Shown: positions 28,118 to 39,900, counted from the stretch's first letter. The stretch is 64,000 bases of DNA from Lepus europaeus (GCF_033115175.1 NC_084836.1:67170797-67234796), one strand, 5' to 3'. The notes: generated by a model not told the origin, from the sequence alone. A program made the numbers and translations.

Positions 28118-28406
28118 GTCACAGGGAGGGCGCTTAGCCTACTGGGCAAGACACCCTTGACCCACATCAGAGTGCCAGAGTTCAATACCCTGCCCCGTCT
28201 CCTCACACCAACTTCCTGCTGATGTAGACTCTGCGAGGGAGTAACGCTGACACAAGGACTTGAGTCCCTGCCACTCCTCTGGGAGATCTGGATTGAGTTT
28301 CCAGCTCCCAGCTTGAGCCCAGCCCAGACACAGCCATTGCAGGCATTCGGCAAGTAACCGTTGATGGAAGCACTCGCTCGCTCTGTCTGCCTCTCAAATA
28401 AATGTT
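28118..28406 (+). repeat. C-SINE type C
   Basis: 'gcgcttagcctactgggcaa' head, 'ctctcaaataaatg' tail. Confidence 0.75.
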
Positions 28407-28420
28407 TAAAAGGACGGATT

Positions 28421-28769
28421 GGCCGGCGCCGCGGTTCACTAGGCTAATCCTCCGCCTTGCGGCGCCGGCACACCGAGTTCTAGTCCCGGTCGGGGCACCG
28501 ATCCTGTCCCGGTTGCCCCTCTTCCAGGCCAGCTCTCTGCTGTGGCCAGGGAGTGCAGTGGAGGATGGCCCAAGTGCTTGGGCCCTGCACCCCATGGGAG
28601 ACCAGGAGAAGCACCTGGCTCCTGCCATCGGATCAGCGCGGTGCGCTGGCCGCAGCACGCCTACCGCGGCGGCCATTGGAGGGTGAACCAACGGCAAAAG
28701 GAAGACCTTTCTCTCTGTCTCTCTCTCACTGTCCACTCTGCCTGTCAAAAAAATAAAAATAAAAAAAAA
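28421..28769 (+). repeat. C-SINE type B with 14-bp target duplication
   Basis: taaaaggacggatt at 28407-28420 and 28770-28783. Confidence 0.93.
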
Positions 28770-28857
28770 TAAAAGGACGGATTTATGTCAGGCCTGGAAA
28801 GTTTCCTTTCCTCTTAAAATAAAAATAAACCTAAAGATAAAACTTGTTTATATTCTT

Positions 28858-29175
28858 TTTTTTTTCTTTTTTATTTATTTGACAGAGCTACAGACAGTGA
28901 GAGAGTGAGAGAGACATGTCCTCCCTCCACTGGCTCACTCCCCAAATGGCCGCCACAGCCGGCGCTGTGCCAATCCGAAGCCAGGAGCCAGGTGCCTCCT
29001 CCTGGTCTCCCATGCGGGTGCATGGCCTAAGGACTTGGGCCATCCTCTACTGCCTTCCCGGGCCACAGCAGAGAGCTGGACTGGAAGAGGAGCAACCAGG
29101 ACCAGAACCCGGTGCTCATATGGGATGCCGGTGCCGCAGGCGGAGGATTAACCTAGTGAGCCACGGCGCCGGCCC
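28858..29175 (-). repeat. C-SINE type A
   Basis: Full inverted copy ending 'gccacggcgccggcccc'. Confidence 0.9.
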
Positions 29176-29478
29176 CAAACTTGGTTATATTCTAAGTCAA
29201 GCATGTCTCAGCTGATGTAATTAAAATTCCAAAGAATTATAGAATAGATACTATTTTCTCAGACCAACTATAGACAAACATACATCTGGGATTTTTTTAT
29301 TTTATTTGAGAGACAGAGCTCCCATTCACTGGTTCACACCCCAAATATACATGCAGTGACAGGGGTTAAGATGGAGACCTGGAGCTGGAAATACAATCCA
29401 GGTCTCCCGTGTGGGTAGCAGGAATCCAACCACAGCAGCTACCACTGCTGCCTCCGAGGGTCTTCACTAGGAAGCTAG

Positions 29479-29800
29479 AGGCCCGGAGCTGTGGCTTAGC
29501 AGGTTAAGCCTCCACCTGTGGCACCAGCATCCCATATGAGCCCATATAGGCGCCATTTTGAGTCCTGGCTGCTCCACTTTTGATCCAGCTCTCTGCTAAT
29601 GGCCTGGGAAAGCAGCAGAGAATGGCCCAAGTGGTAGACTCGGAAGAAGCTCCTGGTTCCTGGCTACAGATTGGCCCAGCTCCGGCTGTTGTGACTATTT
29701 GGGGAGTGAACAAGAGGATGGAAGACTGTGTGTGTGTGTGTGTGTGTTTCCCTCTCTCTGACTCTCAAATAAATAAATAAAGCTTTACAAAAAAAAAAAA
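29479..29800 (+). repeat. C-SINE type A nested, with TG microsatellite
   Basis: Contains a TG run at about 29,727-29,748. Confidence 0.88.
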
Positions 29801-29883
29801 AAAAACCAGGAAGCTGAAGTCAGGAGCCAGAATCAGGAACCAAACCCAGGTACTCTGATGTGGGTGTTGGTGTGTGTGTGTGG

Positions 29884-30214
29884 TTTTATTATTATTATTA
29901 ATATTATTATTATTTTAGTTATTTGAAAGGTAGAATTACAAAGAGATACGGAGAGGACTTCCATCCACTGGTTCACTCCCTAATTGGCCGCAATAGACAG
30001 AGTTGAGCCAGGCAGTTGCTGGGACCCAGGAACTCCATCTGGGTCTCCCACATGGATGGCAGGGTTCCATGTACTTGGGCCATCTTCCACTGCTTTCCCA
30101 AATGCATTAGCAGGGAGCTGGATCAGAAGTGGAGCAGCTGGGACTTGAACCAGCACTCACAGGAGATGCTGATGTCACAGACTGTGGCTTTAACCCCTGC
30201 ACCACAACACTGGC
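29884..30214 (-). repeat. C-SINE type A nested
   Basis: Second insertion into the type C copy; ATT-rich start. Confidence 0.85.
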
Positions 30215-30282
30215 GCTTAAGTGGGCATTTTGAACCAAAGGCTAAATGCCTGCTCCTGGAATTTTAAAAAATATTTGTTAAT

Positions 30283-30590
30283 GAAGCCAGCACTATGGTG
30301 TAGCAAGTAAAGCCACCACCTGCAGTGCTGGCATCCCATATGGGTGCTGGTTTGGGTCCAGGCTACTACAATTCTGACCCAGCTCTCCGCTATGGCATGG
30401 GAATGCAGTAGAAGATGGCCCAAGTCCTTGGGCTCCTGCACCCACGTGGGAGACCTGGAGGAAGCTCCTGGTTCCTGACTTCAGATCGGCCCACCTCCGG
30501 CCGTTGTGGCCATTTGGGGAGTGAACTAGCAGATAGAAGATCTCTCTGTCTCTTCTCTCTATAACTCTGCCTTTCAAATAAATAAATAAA
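30283..30590 (+). repeat. C-SINE type A
   Basis: Full copy. Confidence 0.88.
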
Positions 30591-30856
30591 AGATTTGTTT
30601 ATTTGAAAGAGTAACAAAGAGAAAGGAGAAGAGAGAGAGAATAAGAAAGAAAGAAAGGGAAAGAGAGAGAGAGAGATCTTCTATCCCCTGGTTCAGTCCC
30701 CCTGTGGGTGTCAGGGAAGTTGGGAAAGCATCGGATGGCGTCCCAAGTGCTTGAGAACCTGCCCCCCACATGGGAGACCAAGATGGAGTTCCTGGTTCTT
30801 GGCCTTGGCCTGGTTCTGGCCTGGCTCTTACCTGGCTGCTGTGGCCGTATGGGGGG
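30591..30856. repeat. Composite of two partial C-SINEs
   Basis: An inverted tail joined to a forward 3' half ('ctgtggccgtatggggggtg'). Confidence 0.6.
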
Positions 30857-31540
30857 TGTTTATTTACTTAATTTATTTGAAAGGCAGAGAAACAGAGAGA
30901 TCCTTTCTACTACTCCAATCCCCAGATGCCCACAATGGCCAGGGCCAGTCCGGCTAAAGCCAGGAACCAAGAACTCAATCCAGGTCTCCCACATGGGTGG
31001 CAGGGACTCAACTATTTGAGCCATCACCTGCTGCCTCCCAGGGTCTGCATTAGTGGGAAACCAGAATTAGGAGCTAGATCCAGTCATTGAACTGAGGTAC
31101 TTCAATACAGGATGTTGGTGTCCCAAGTAGCTTCTTTAAAAAAATAAAATAAAAAATAAAAAGATTTATTTATTTATTTATTTATTTGAAGATCAGAGTT
31201 ACACAGAGAAAGAAGGAGAGGCAGAGAGAGAGAGATCTTCCATCTGATGGTTCACTCCCCAACTGGCCACAACAGCTGGAGCTGCGCCGATCTGAAGCCA
31301 GGAGCAAGGAGCTTCTTCCAGGTCTCCTACACGGGTGCAGGGGCCCAAGGACTTGGGTCATCTTCTACTGCTTTCCCAGGCCATAGCAGAGAGCTGGATC
31401 AGAAGTGGAGCAGCCAGGACTCGAACCGGCGCCCACACGGGATGCCAGTGCTGCAGGCTGGGGCTTTAACCCCCCCACTGCACCATAGTGCCAGCCCCAT
31501 CCAAATAGCTTCTTTAATGCTGTGCCAAATATCCCAGTTT
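30857..31540 (-). repeat. C-SINE type C split by a nested insertion
   Basis: 30857-31136 and 31499-31540. Confidence 0.7.
31137..31498 (-). repeat. C-SINE type A nested
   Basis: ccaagtagcttcttt before and ccaaatagcttcttt after. Confidence 0.9.
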
Positions 31541-31631
31541 TTAACTTTTTATTTTGAAATAATTTAGACAAAAAAGCTGCAAAAATAGAATTCCTATGTA
31601 GCCTTTACCCAGCTTTCCCCAATCTTAATAT

Positions 31632-31952
31632 CTTCTTTTTTAAAAGATTTTATTTATTTATTTATTTATTTGAGAGGTAGACAGACAGAAAGTAAGAGGG
31701 AGAGACCGAGAAAAAGGTCTTCCATCTGCTGGTTCATTCCCCAAGTAGCTGCAACAACCAGGGCTAGGCCAGGCTTCATCCAGGTCTCCCAAGTGGGTGC
31801 AGGGGCCCAAGGACTTGGGCCATCTTCTACTGCATTTCCAGGCCATAGCGGAGAGCTAGATTGGAATAGGAGCAGCTGGACTAGAACCCACGCCCATATA
31901 GGATGCTGGCGCCACAGGCAGAGGATTAACCTACTGTGCCACAGCGCCAACC
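31632..31952 (-). repeat. C-SINE type A in L1, 15-bp target duplication
   Basis: ccccaatcttaatat at 31617-31631 and 31953-31967. Confidence 0.93.
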
Positions 31953-31989
31953 CCCCAATCTTAATATTTTATATGATAATAGTACCTTT

Positions 31990-32318
31990 TGGAGCCGGCA
32001 TTGTGGTTCAGCTGGTTAAGCTGTCACCTGCCATGCTGGCATGCCATAAGAGCATCAGTTTAAGTCCTGGCTGCTCTGCTTCCAATCCAGCTCCTTTGCT
32101 AATGTGCCTGGGAAAACAGTGGAAGAAGTTCCACTTGAGCCCCTGCCATTCACCTGGGAGAACCACATGGAGTTCCAGGCTCCAGGCTTTGGCCTGGGCA
32201 AGGTCTGACTGTTGTGGCCATTTAGGGAGTAAAGCAACAAATGAATGCTCTCTTTCTCTCTCTGTTTCTCCTTCTCTGTAACTCTGCCTTTCGAATAAAT
32301 AAATGAATCTTTAAGGAA
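31990..32318 (+). repeat. C-SINE type A
   Basis: Full copy inside old L1. Confidence 0.88.
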
Positions 32319-32463
32319 TAAATAGTAATAGTGCATTTTGATAATTCTATAAGATTTCTGCTAGATATTGGAAATTAACTATAAGGTTTTCCATAATTTT
32401 TAAGCTCTAAGGAAATTTATAAATTTCTTGGAAGGTTATTGCGTTTGGAAGAAATTATTATTA

Positions 32464-32789
32464 TTTTATCATTTATTTATTTGAAAGGCTGAGTTACAGA
32501 GAGAGAGGGAGAGACAGAGAGAGACAGAGGCAGACAGATCTTCCATCTGCTGGTTTAGCTCTCAGATGGCTGCAATGGGCCAGGCCAACACCAGCAGCCA
32601 GGAGCTTCATCCAGCTCTTTCACATGGGTAGCAGGGGCCCAAACACTTGAGCCATCTTCCAGGGTTTTTCCCAGGCCATTGGTGGGAATCTGGAGCACAG
32701 TGGAGCAGCTGGAACACAAACTGGCACCCATATGGGACGCCAGGATCACATGCAGTGGCTATACCAGCTATGCCACAACACCGGTCCCT
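32464..32789 (-). repeat. C-SINE type A
   Basis: agaaattatta flanks both sides. Confidence 0.88.
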
Positions 32790-32867
32790 GCAAGAAATTA
32801 TTAATGTGCGTATATGGGCATTATCTTTTTAGAAGTTAAACATTTCCAACTATCCCTTTTTTCTCAT

Positions 32868-33163
32868 TAAAAAAAATTAAAGGCAGAGGGAGGGAGGGAG
32901 AGACAAAGATCTTTCATCTGCCGGTTCACTACCCAAATGACCACAACTGCAAGGGCTGAGCCAGACCAAACCCAGGAGCCAGGAACTCAATCCAGATCTC
33001 CCATATGGGTGCCATGGACCAAATACTTGAGCCATCTGCTGCCTCCCAGGGTGTGAATTAACAGGAAACGAATGGAGAGCAAAGCAGAGACTCAAATCCA
33101 GGCACTCTGAGGCAGGATGCGGGTGAGGCAGTGGCTTAACCAATGTCTCAAATACTTGCCACG
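32868..33163 (-). repeat. C-SINE type C
   Basis: Inverted; 'agactcaaatccaggcactc'. Confidence 0.7.
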
Positions 33164-33189
33164 TTCCTTTTTGGTTTTTTAAATTTTGT

Positions 33190-34138
33190 TTTTTTAAATT
33201 TAAATTAATTATTATTTTTTATTTATTTGAAAGAGTTACAGAGGGCCGGCGCTGCGGCTCAATAGGCTAATCCTCCGCCTGCGGCGCCAGCACACCGGGT
33301 TCTAGTCCTGGTCGGGACACCAGATTCTATCCCGGTTGCCCCTCTTCCTGTCCAGCTGTCTGCTATGGCCCGGAAGGCAGTGGAGGATGGCCCAAGTGCT
33401 TGGGCACTGCACCCGCAAGGGAGACCAGGAGAAACACCTGGCTCCTGGCTACGGATCAGCATGGTGTGCCGGCCACAGTGGTCATTGGGGGGTGAACCAA
33501 CGGTAAAAGGAAGACCTTTCTAGGCTGGCGCCGCGGCTCAGTAGGCTAATCCTCCGCCTTGCGGCACCGGCACACCAGGTTCTAGTCCCGGTCGGGGCAT
33601 CGATCCTGTCCCGGTTGCCCCTCTTCCAGGCCAGCTCTCTGCTGTGGCCCGGGAGTGCAGTGGAGGATGGCCCAAGTTCTTGGGCCCTGCACCCCATGGG
33701 AGACCAGGAGCAGCACCTGGCTTCTACCATCGGATCAGCGCAGTGCGCCGGCAGCAGCGCGCCTACCGCGGCGGCCATTGGAGGGTGAACCAACGGCAAA
33801 GGAAGACCTTTCTCTCTATCTCTCTCTCTCACTGTCCACTCTGCCTGTCAAAAAAAAAAAAAAAAAAAAAAAAAGAGTTACAGAGGAGAGAGAGAGAGAG
33901 AAGGAAAGAGAGATAGAGGTCTTCTGTCGCTGTGTTCACTCCCCAAATAGCCAGGAGCCAGGAGCCTCCTCCCATGTGGGTGCAGGGGTCCAAGGACCTG
34001 GGCCATCTTCTACTGCTTTCCTAGGAGCATTAGCAGGGAGCTGGGTCAGAACTGGAGCAGCCAGGACTCGAACCAGCACCCATATGGGATGCTGGTGCTG
34101 TAGCTGGGGCTTTAACCTGCTGTGCCATAGCACTGCCC
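33190..34138 (-). repeat. C-SINE type A split by a SINE dimer
   Basis: 33190-33243 and 33872-34138 form one element. Confidence 0.8.
33244..33871 (+). repeat. Head-to-tail dimer of C-SINE type B
   Basis: Units 33244-33521 (no tail) and 33522-33871 share a single A-tail and a single 14-bp target duplication, aaagagttacagag. Confidence 0.9.
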
Positions 34139-34600
34139 TCCCCACCCCATTCCTTTATTTTAGGAAGCTTTATTGTGATATAATTCAAATACCACACAAT
34201 TCATCCACTCAGATTACACAACCCAATGCTTTATATAATCAGTCTATTGGAGGGGTGATTTTAGAACATTTCATCCCCCTTGGAGGAAATCCCAACATCC
34301 ATCAACCCCCGTTCACCTCCCTGCTAGGCCCCAAGCAACCACGAAGGAACGTTCTATCAATTTGCCTATCCTAGACATTTCCTGTAGATGGAATCCTGGA
34401 ATATGTGGTCTTTCGTGTCTGAATTCTTCATTCAGCACCGTGTTTTCAAGTTCACCTGCACTACAGCAGAAATCAGCACTTTTTCCCTTTATACAAAGGA
34501 AGCGCTGAATGCGCTCTGTTGTGTGGCTGCACCCGTTTTGTTTGTACAGTAATCAGTGTCTGCTTTGAATATGGTTTCTGCTCAGGTTGAAATGTGATCG
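34139..34600. mobile_element. Old L1 (L1M-type) fragment
   Basis: Text such as 'tttattgtgatataattcaa' and 'tttgcctatcctagacattt' resembles sequence I recall from 3' parts of old mammalian L1s. No open reading frame. Confidence 0.55.
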
Positions 34601-34691
34601 CTGTAGGCAGTGGGGGGGGGGGGGTGGGGCCTTTACAAGGCCTTGATGCCTTTCTCAAAGGAGTGGGTTCATTCTCCTCAGGGTGAGGCTG

Positions 34692-34970
34692 CCCTTGGGA
34701 CGGGCATTTAGCCCAGGAGGAAAGAAGCCAGGTCAGAGTGCCCGGGGTTCCATTCCAGCCTCTCCAGTACCCGACTCCAGCGTCCTATTAATGCAGACTC
34801 TAGGAGGAGGCAATGATGGCTCAGATAGTTGGTTTCTTTCAGCCACCTGGGAGAACTGGGTTGGGTTCCCAGCTCCTGGCTTCGGCCCTGCCCAGTCTCA
34901 GCCATCGTGGGAGTGAACCAGCAGACGGGAGCCCGCTCTCAAATAAATAACTTTCATTTAAAAAAAAAAC
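34692..34970 (+). repeat. C-SINE type C
   Basis: 'acgggcatttagcccaggag' head, 'tctcaaataaataact' tail. Confidence 0.7.
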
Positions 34971-35184
34971 ACTGCCCGCAGAAGTTTTGTGTCTTCCCCA
35001 TGCACTCACTTGCCTGCTGGTCCTTTCACCTTCATATTATGAAGCCTTGACCATGGCTACCTCTGTGCCTTTGGAGTTTGCAGCCTCCAGGTAGATGAGC
35101 TGAACAAACCTCTTCCTGTATAAATTGCCCCGTCTCAGAAAATGGACTAAGACAGTCACCGCGAATTTGAATTTTTTTTTTTTC

Positions 35185-36010
35185 CGTGTTCTGCTGGGTA
35201 GATACCTAGGAGTAGAACTGCTGGAGGATGGAGTAACTCTGTGTTTAACATTTTTGAAGAACTGCTAGAATGCTTTCCAAGGCAGCTGCACCTCTTTAAA
35301 GTCCCAAGTTTCTCCAATGCGTCACCAACACTCGTTACTGTCCTTTGGCTGCTGTCATTCTAATAGTCTAGAGGGTGAGAAATGGTAGCTCCTTGAAGGT
35401 CACAATGAGTTGTGTGTTGTTTTTTTTTTTAAGATTTATTTATTTGAAAGCATTACACAGAGAGAGAAGGAGAGACACACAGAGAGAGAGAGAGCAAGAG
35501 AGAGACAGAGAGAGAGAGAGAGAGCAAGAGAGAGAGAGAGAGGTCTTCTATCTGCTGGTTCACTCTCCAGGTGGCCACAATGGCCGGAGCTGCACCAATC
35601 TGAAGCCAGGATCCAGGAGCTTCTTCGGGGTCTCCCACATGGGTGCAGGAGCCCAAGGACTTGGCCCATCCTCTACTGTTTTCCCAGGCCATAGCAGAGA
35701 GCTGGATCGGAAGTGGAGCAGCTGGGTCCCAAACTGGCACCCATATGGGGTGCCGGCACTTTAGGCCAGGGCGTTAACCCACTGCACCACAACACTGACC
35801 CCTGTCCTCAGTATTTTACAACTTCATTTTATTCTTTTGTACAATATATAATCATTAACCTGACCGATCCCCATCAATGGGCATTATGTTAGTTTTAATC
35901 TTTTGCAATTAAAAACGATGTTGAAATGACTAACCCTGTACGTGTCACTTCACATAGTTGTACTTTTTATAGAAATTTATGAACTATCCTGCATAGACAT
36001 TGTGTATCTT
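35185..36010. mobile_element. Old L1 fragment split by a SINE
   Basis: 'gtagaactgctggaggatgg' and 'ccaacactcgttactgtcct' match old L1 text. It is interrupted by the SINE at 35420-35802 and resumes to about 36,010. Confidence 0.5.
35420..35802 (-). repeat. C-SINE type A with long GA run
   Basis: GA-rich zone about 35,458-35,545. Confidence 0.88.
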
Positions 36011-36300
36011 TTTAAAGATTTATTTACTTACTTGACAGGATGACAGAGAGAGCTGGGAGGAGACAAAGAGGTCCTCCACCCATTTCTTCATTCCCCACAT
36101 GGCTGCAACAACTGACACTGGTCCAGGCCAGTGCTAGGAACCTGGAGCTCCGTCTGGGATCTCCCACATGGGATGCAGAGGCCCCGGTGCTTCGGCCATC
36201 TCCCACTGGAAGTGGAAGCAGCTGGGACTCAAACTGGCGCCCCTATGGGATGTGGTGTCCCAAGTGGCCAACTAACCTGCTGTCCTCCAATGCTGGCCCC
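36010..36300 (-). repeat. C-SINE type A
   Basis: Inverted, internally diverged. Confidence 0.82.
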
Positions 36301-36520
36301 TGTTCAGAGATTCATGTTCTCAACTTTCTGAAAAGTTTATTAACACACATAATGCACCTCCACAAGCAGAAAACCACTGATCACGGCAGACGCTGGCTTT
36401 GGTGACGTAATCATCACAATTGGGATTTTTATATTTTCCCATTGAATCATGCATGGGATTATAGGGTGGAGAACAAGTTAAAGAATCGTTCCTCCTCACT
36501 TCCTTAGAAAACTAAATAAA
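36301..36520. mobile_element. Possible continuation of decayed L1
   Basis: AT-rich sequence between SINEs in line with the L1 pieces on either side. Assignment is by position only. Confidence 0.3.
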
Positions 36521-36532
36521 TGAAATTAGCTA

Positions 36533-36896
36533 GGCCAGCACTGTGGCTCAATAGGCTAATCCTCCGCTTGCGGCGCCGGCACACCGGGTTCTAGTCCCGG
36601 TCGGGGCACTGGATTCTGTCCCGGTTGCCCCTCTTCCAGGCCAGCTCTCTGCTGTGGCCCGGGAGTGCAGTGGAGGATGGCCCAGGTGCTTGGGCCCTGC
36701 ACCCACATGGGAGACAGGAGAAGCATCTGGCTCCTGGCTTCAGATCAGCGCGATGCGCCGGCCGCAGCGGCCATTGTGGGGTGAACCAACAGCAAAGGAA
36801 GACGTTTCTCTCTGTCTCTCTCTCTCACTGTCTACTCTGTGAAAAAATAAAAATAAATAATTTTAATAATAAATAAAAATAAAAAATAAAAAACCC
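36533..36896 (+). repeat. C-SINE type B with 12-bp target duplication
   Basis: tgaaattagcta at 36521-36532 and 36897-36908. Confidence 0.92.
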
Positions 36897-36918
36897 TGAA
36901 ATTAGCTAAGAGTTCACA

Positions 36919-37133
36919 GTTGAGGTCCGCACTGTAGCAGAGCAGAGTAAGCAGCTGCTCGCTACCCTGGCACCCAGGCACCCCTTGTCAGAGTCCCAGT
37001 TCCAGTCCCTGCGGCCCCACTTACAATGCAGCTTCCTGCTAATGCACCCGGGAAGATCTCTTTCTGATATCCCTCTCTCACTGATGTTCTTCAAATAAAC
37101 AAGTGAATAAATCTTAAAAAAAAAAAAAAAAAA
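36919..37133 (+). repeat. C-SINE type A, internally deleted
   Basis: agagttcaca at both ends. Confidence 0.75.
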
Positions 37134-37374
37134 AAGAGTTCACAGCATAGTTAGGAGAGCCAAGATTATACTCTAGGTTTTCTATGATCACATAAAAAAT
37201 AATAATAAATAAATAAATAATAAATGAATAAATATTTAAGAGAAAGAGAGACAGTGTTCGCAACATAGTAAGGAGAGCCAAGATTATACTCTAGGTTTTC
37301 TGGCTTTTCTTCAGTATAACATACTACAACATGCCCATTCAAAAATACAGCAAGTAAAAATTATAATATTTAAG

Positions 37375-37722
37375 GGGCCAACACTGTGGCATAGCCAGTA
37401 AAAGCTGTCACTTGCAGGGCTGGCATCCCATATGGGTACAGGTTCGAGTCCCAGCTGCTCCACTTCTGATCCAGCTCTCTGCTATGGCCTGGGAAAGCAG
37501 TAGACGCTGGCCCAAGTTGTTGGGTCCCTGCACTCACGTGGGAAACCCAGAGGAAGCTCCTGGCTCCTGGCTTCGGACTGGCGCAGCTCCAGCCATCATT
37601 GCGACCATCTGGGGAGTGAACCAGCAGATGGAAGACCTCTCTCTCTCTCTCTCTCTCTCTCTGCCTCTGCCTCTCTGTAACTCTGCCTTACAAATAAATA
37701 AAATAATTTTTAAAAAAAATTA
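37375..37722 (+). repeat. C-SINE type A
   Basis: 'aaaattataatatt' / 'aaaattataatact' flank the element. Confidence 0.9.
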
Positions 37723-37845
37723 TAATACTTGCCACAACTCTCTCCTTGTCTCTGTATTTACAGCCTCTCTGAATTTCAGGATATGGTCATAGTTTGTTTT
37801 TTGTTTTTCAGTAAACCTTTTTAGGAACTTTTATTTTTTATATTT

Positions 37846-38187
37846 CTTAAATATTTATCCATTTATTTACCTGAGAGGCAGAGTAACAGAGACAGAGAGG
37901 GAGAGACATAGAGGGCAAGAGAGAGGGAGAGAGATCTGTCTACTGATTCACTCCCCAAATGGCCACAACAGCCAGGTCTGGAACAGGCCAAAGCCAGGCT
38001 CCTGGAACTCCATCAGGTTTCTCATTGGGTGCAGGGGCCCAAGGACTTGGGCCATCTTCTGCTGCTTTCCCAGGTGCATCAGCAGGGAGCTGGATGGGAA
38101 GTGGAGCAGCGGGACTTGAACTGGTGTTCACATGGGATGCTGGTGTCACAGGCACGGGCTTCACCTGCTGTGCCACTATGCTGGCCC
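37846..38187 (-). repeat. C-SINE type A
   Basis: Full inverted copy. Confidence 0.88.
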
Positions 38188-38495
38188 ATAGAATGGTTTT
38201 AGATTTACCAAAAAAAAATTATGAAACTAGTACAGAGTTTCTATATATACCCATCTCCTCCTATTATAAATACCTTATCCTAGATTGGTATGTTTGTTGT
38301 AATGAGCAAGCCAATGTTGAGATGTGATTTTGAAATAAATCCCATACTTTGTTCAGATTTCATTAGTTTTTGCCTGATGTCCTTTTCCTATTCTGGGAGT
38401 CTGTCCAGGACACATGATATCAAATCATCATGACTCCTCAGGTTTCTCTCGGCTTTGACAATTTCTCAGACTTTGTTTTTGATAACCTTGACTTT

Positions 38496-38511
<16 letters not shown>

Positions 38512-38528
<17 letters not shown>

Positions 38529-38822
38529 AAGATTTATTTGTTTATTTGAAAGGGAGAGTGACAGAGAGGCTGGGAGGTGGGAGAGGGGCTCTCCCATGTA
38601 CTGGTTCACTCCCCAAATGGCTGCAACAGCCAGGCCTGGGCCAGGCCAAAGCCAAGGTGTCCTCCCACAGGGGTGGCAGGGGTCCATGTACTAGCGCCAT
38701 TCCCACTGCTTTCCCAGAAGCATTAGCAGGAAGCCGGACCGGAAGCATAGCAGCGGGGACTCGGTATGATAAGCCAGCTTTGCAAGTGGCAGCTTAACCT
38801 GCTGTGCCACAATGCCAGCCCC
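38512..38822 (-). repeat. C-SINE type A
   Basis: Full inverted copy within L1. Confidence 0.88.
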
Positions 38823-38857
38823 ACCTTGACAATTTTGAGCAGAACTGAACAGGTACC

Positions 38858-39178
38858 GGCCGGCGCCGCGGCTCAACAGGCTAATCCTCCGCCTTGCGGC
38901 GCCGGCACACCAGGTTCTAGTCCCAGTCAGGGCACCGATCCTGTCCCAGTTGCCCCTCTTCCAGGCCAGCTCTCTGCTGTGGCCAGGGTGAACTCTCCAA
39001 ATGGCTGCTTTGGCTGGCGCTGTGCCTATCCGAAGCCAGGAGCCAGGTGCTGCCTCCTCCCGGTCTCCCATGCGGATGCAGGGACCCAAACACCCGGGCC
39101 ATCCTCCACTGCCCTCCCAGGCCACAGCAGAGAGCTGGACTAGAAGAGGAGCAACCAGGACTAGAACCCGGTGCCCAT
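38858..39178. repeat. Inverted C-SINE chimera
   Basis: A forward type B 5' half (38858-38987) is joined to an inverted SINE 5' half (38988-39178). Confidence 0.85.
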
Positions 39179-39242
39179 TATATATTCTTTTCATGTAGCA
39201 TTATCTACTTCTCATAATTTATGGAGTTGTCCTAAACATAAT

Positions 39243-39545
39243 TTTTAAATTATTTTATGTATTTATTTTAGAGTCAGAACAATAGAGACAAGGAAAGATG
39301 GAGAGGGTGAGAGAGAGAGAGAGAGGTCTTCCATCTGCTGGTCCACTCTCCAGCTGACCACAATGGCTGTGGTTGGGCCAGGCCAAAGCCAAGAGCCAGG
39401 AATTCTATCAGGGCCCAAGTACCTGGGGCATCATCTTCTCCTTCCCTAGGTATATCAGCAGAGAACTGGGTCAGAAGTGGTCAGCCAATGGGAGAGGAAG
39501 TGGGTGGATGCCGGCATCAGCCCACTGTGCCACAACTCCAGCCCC
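39243..39545 (-). repeat. C-SINE type A
   Basis: Inverted copy with an internal deletion. Confidence 0.82.
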
Positions 39546-39565
39546 CTCTTATTTAAAAGTTGTGG

Positions 39566-39900
39566 GGGGGGCTGCCACTGTGACATAGTGGGTAAAGCTG
39601 CTGCCTGCAGTGCTGGCATTCCATATGGGTACTGGTTTGAGTCCCGGATGCTCTACTTCCAATCCAGCTCTGCTATGGCCTGGGAAAGCAGCAGAAGATG
39701 GCCCAAGTCCTTGGGCTTCTGCACCCACATGGGAGACTCTGAAGAAGCTCCTGGCTCCTGGCTCCTGGCTTCAGATTGGTGTAGCTCTGGCCATTGACAT
39801 TGGGAGAGTGAATTAGTGGGTGGAAGATCTCTCTCTCTCTCTCTTTCTCCCCCTCTGCCTCTCTGTAACTCTGCCTTTCATAAATATTTTTTTAAAAAAG
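39566..39900 (+). repeat. C-SINE type A
   Basis: Full copy. Confidence 0.88.

Larger units (their letters stand above)
29291..30256 (-). repeat. C-SINE type C interrupted twice
   Basis: Pieces at 29291-29478, 29801-29883 and 30215-30256 read as one element. Confidence 0.65.
31541..32463. mobile_element. Old L1 fragment interrupted by two SINEs
   Basis: 'tttgaaataatttagacaaa' with 'gctgcaaaaatagaattcct' is typical of old L1 3' sequence. It is cut by SINEs at 31632-31952 and 31990-32318 and ends about 32,463. Confidence 0.45.
38188..39242. mobile_element. Old L1 fragment, split by SINEs
   Basis: 'cagatttcattagtttttgc', 'ctgatgtccttttcctattc' and 'aaatcatcatgactcctcag' follow a pattern common in old L1 3' regions. 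Pieces are visible at 38188-38511, 38823-38857 and 39179-39242. Confidence 0.5.

Noticed and set aside
28203-28748. 181-codon open frame on the minus strand
   Set aside because: Entirely antisense through type C and type B SINEs; the same peptide fragments recur at every type B copy.
33655-34374. 239-codon open frame on the plus strand
   Set aside because: It runs through a SINE dimer, another SINE and L1-like DNA; it is an artefact of repeats without stops.
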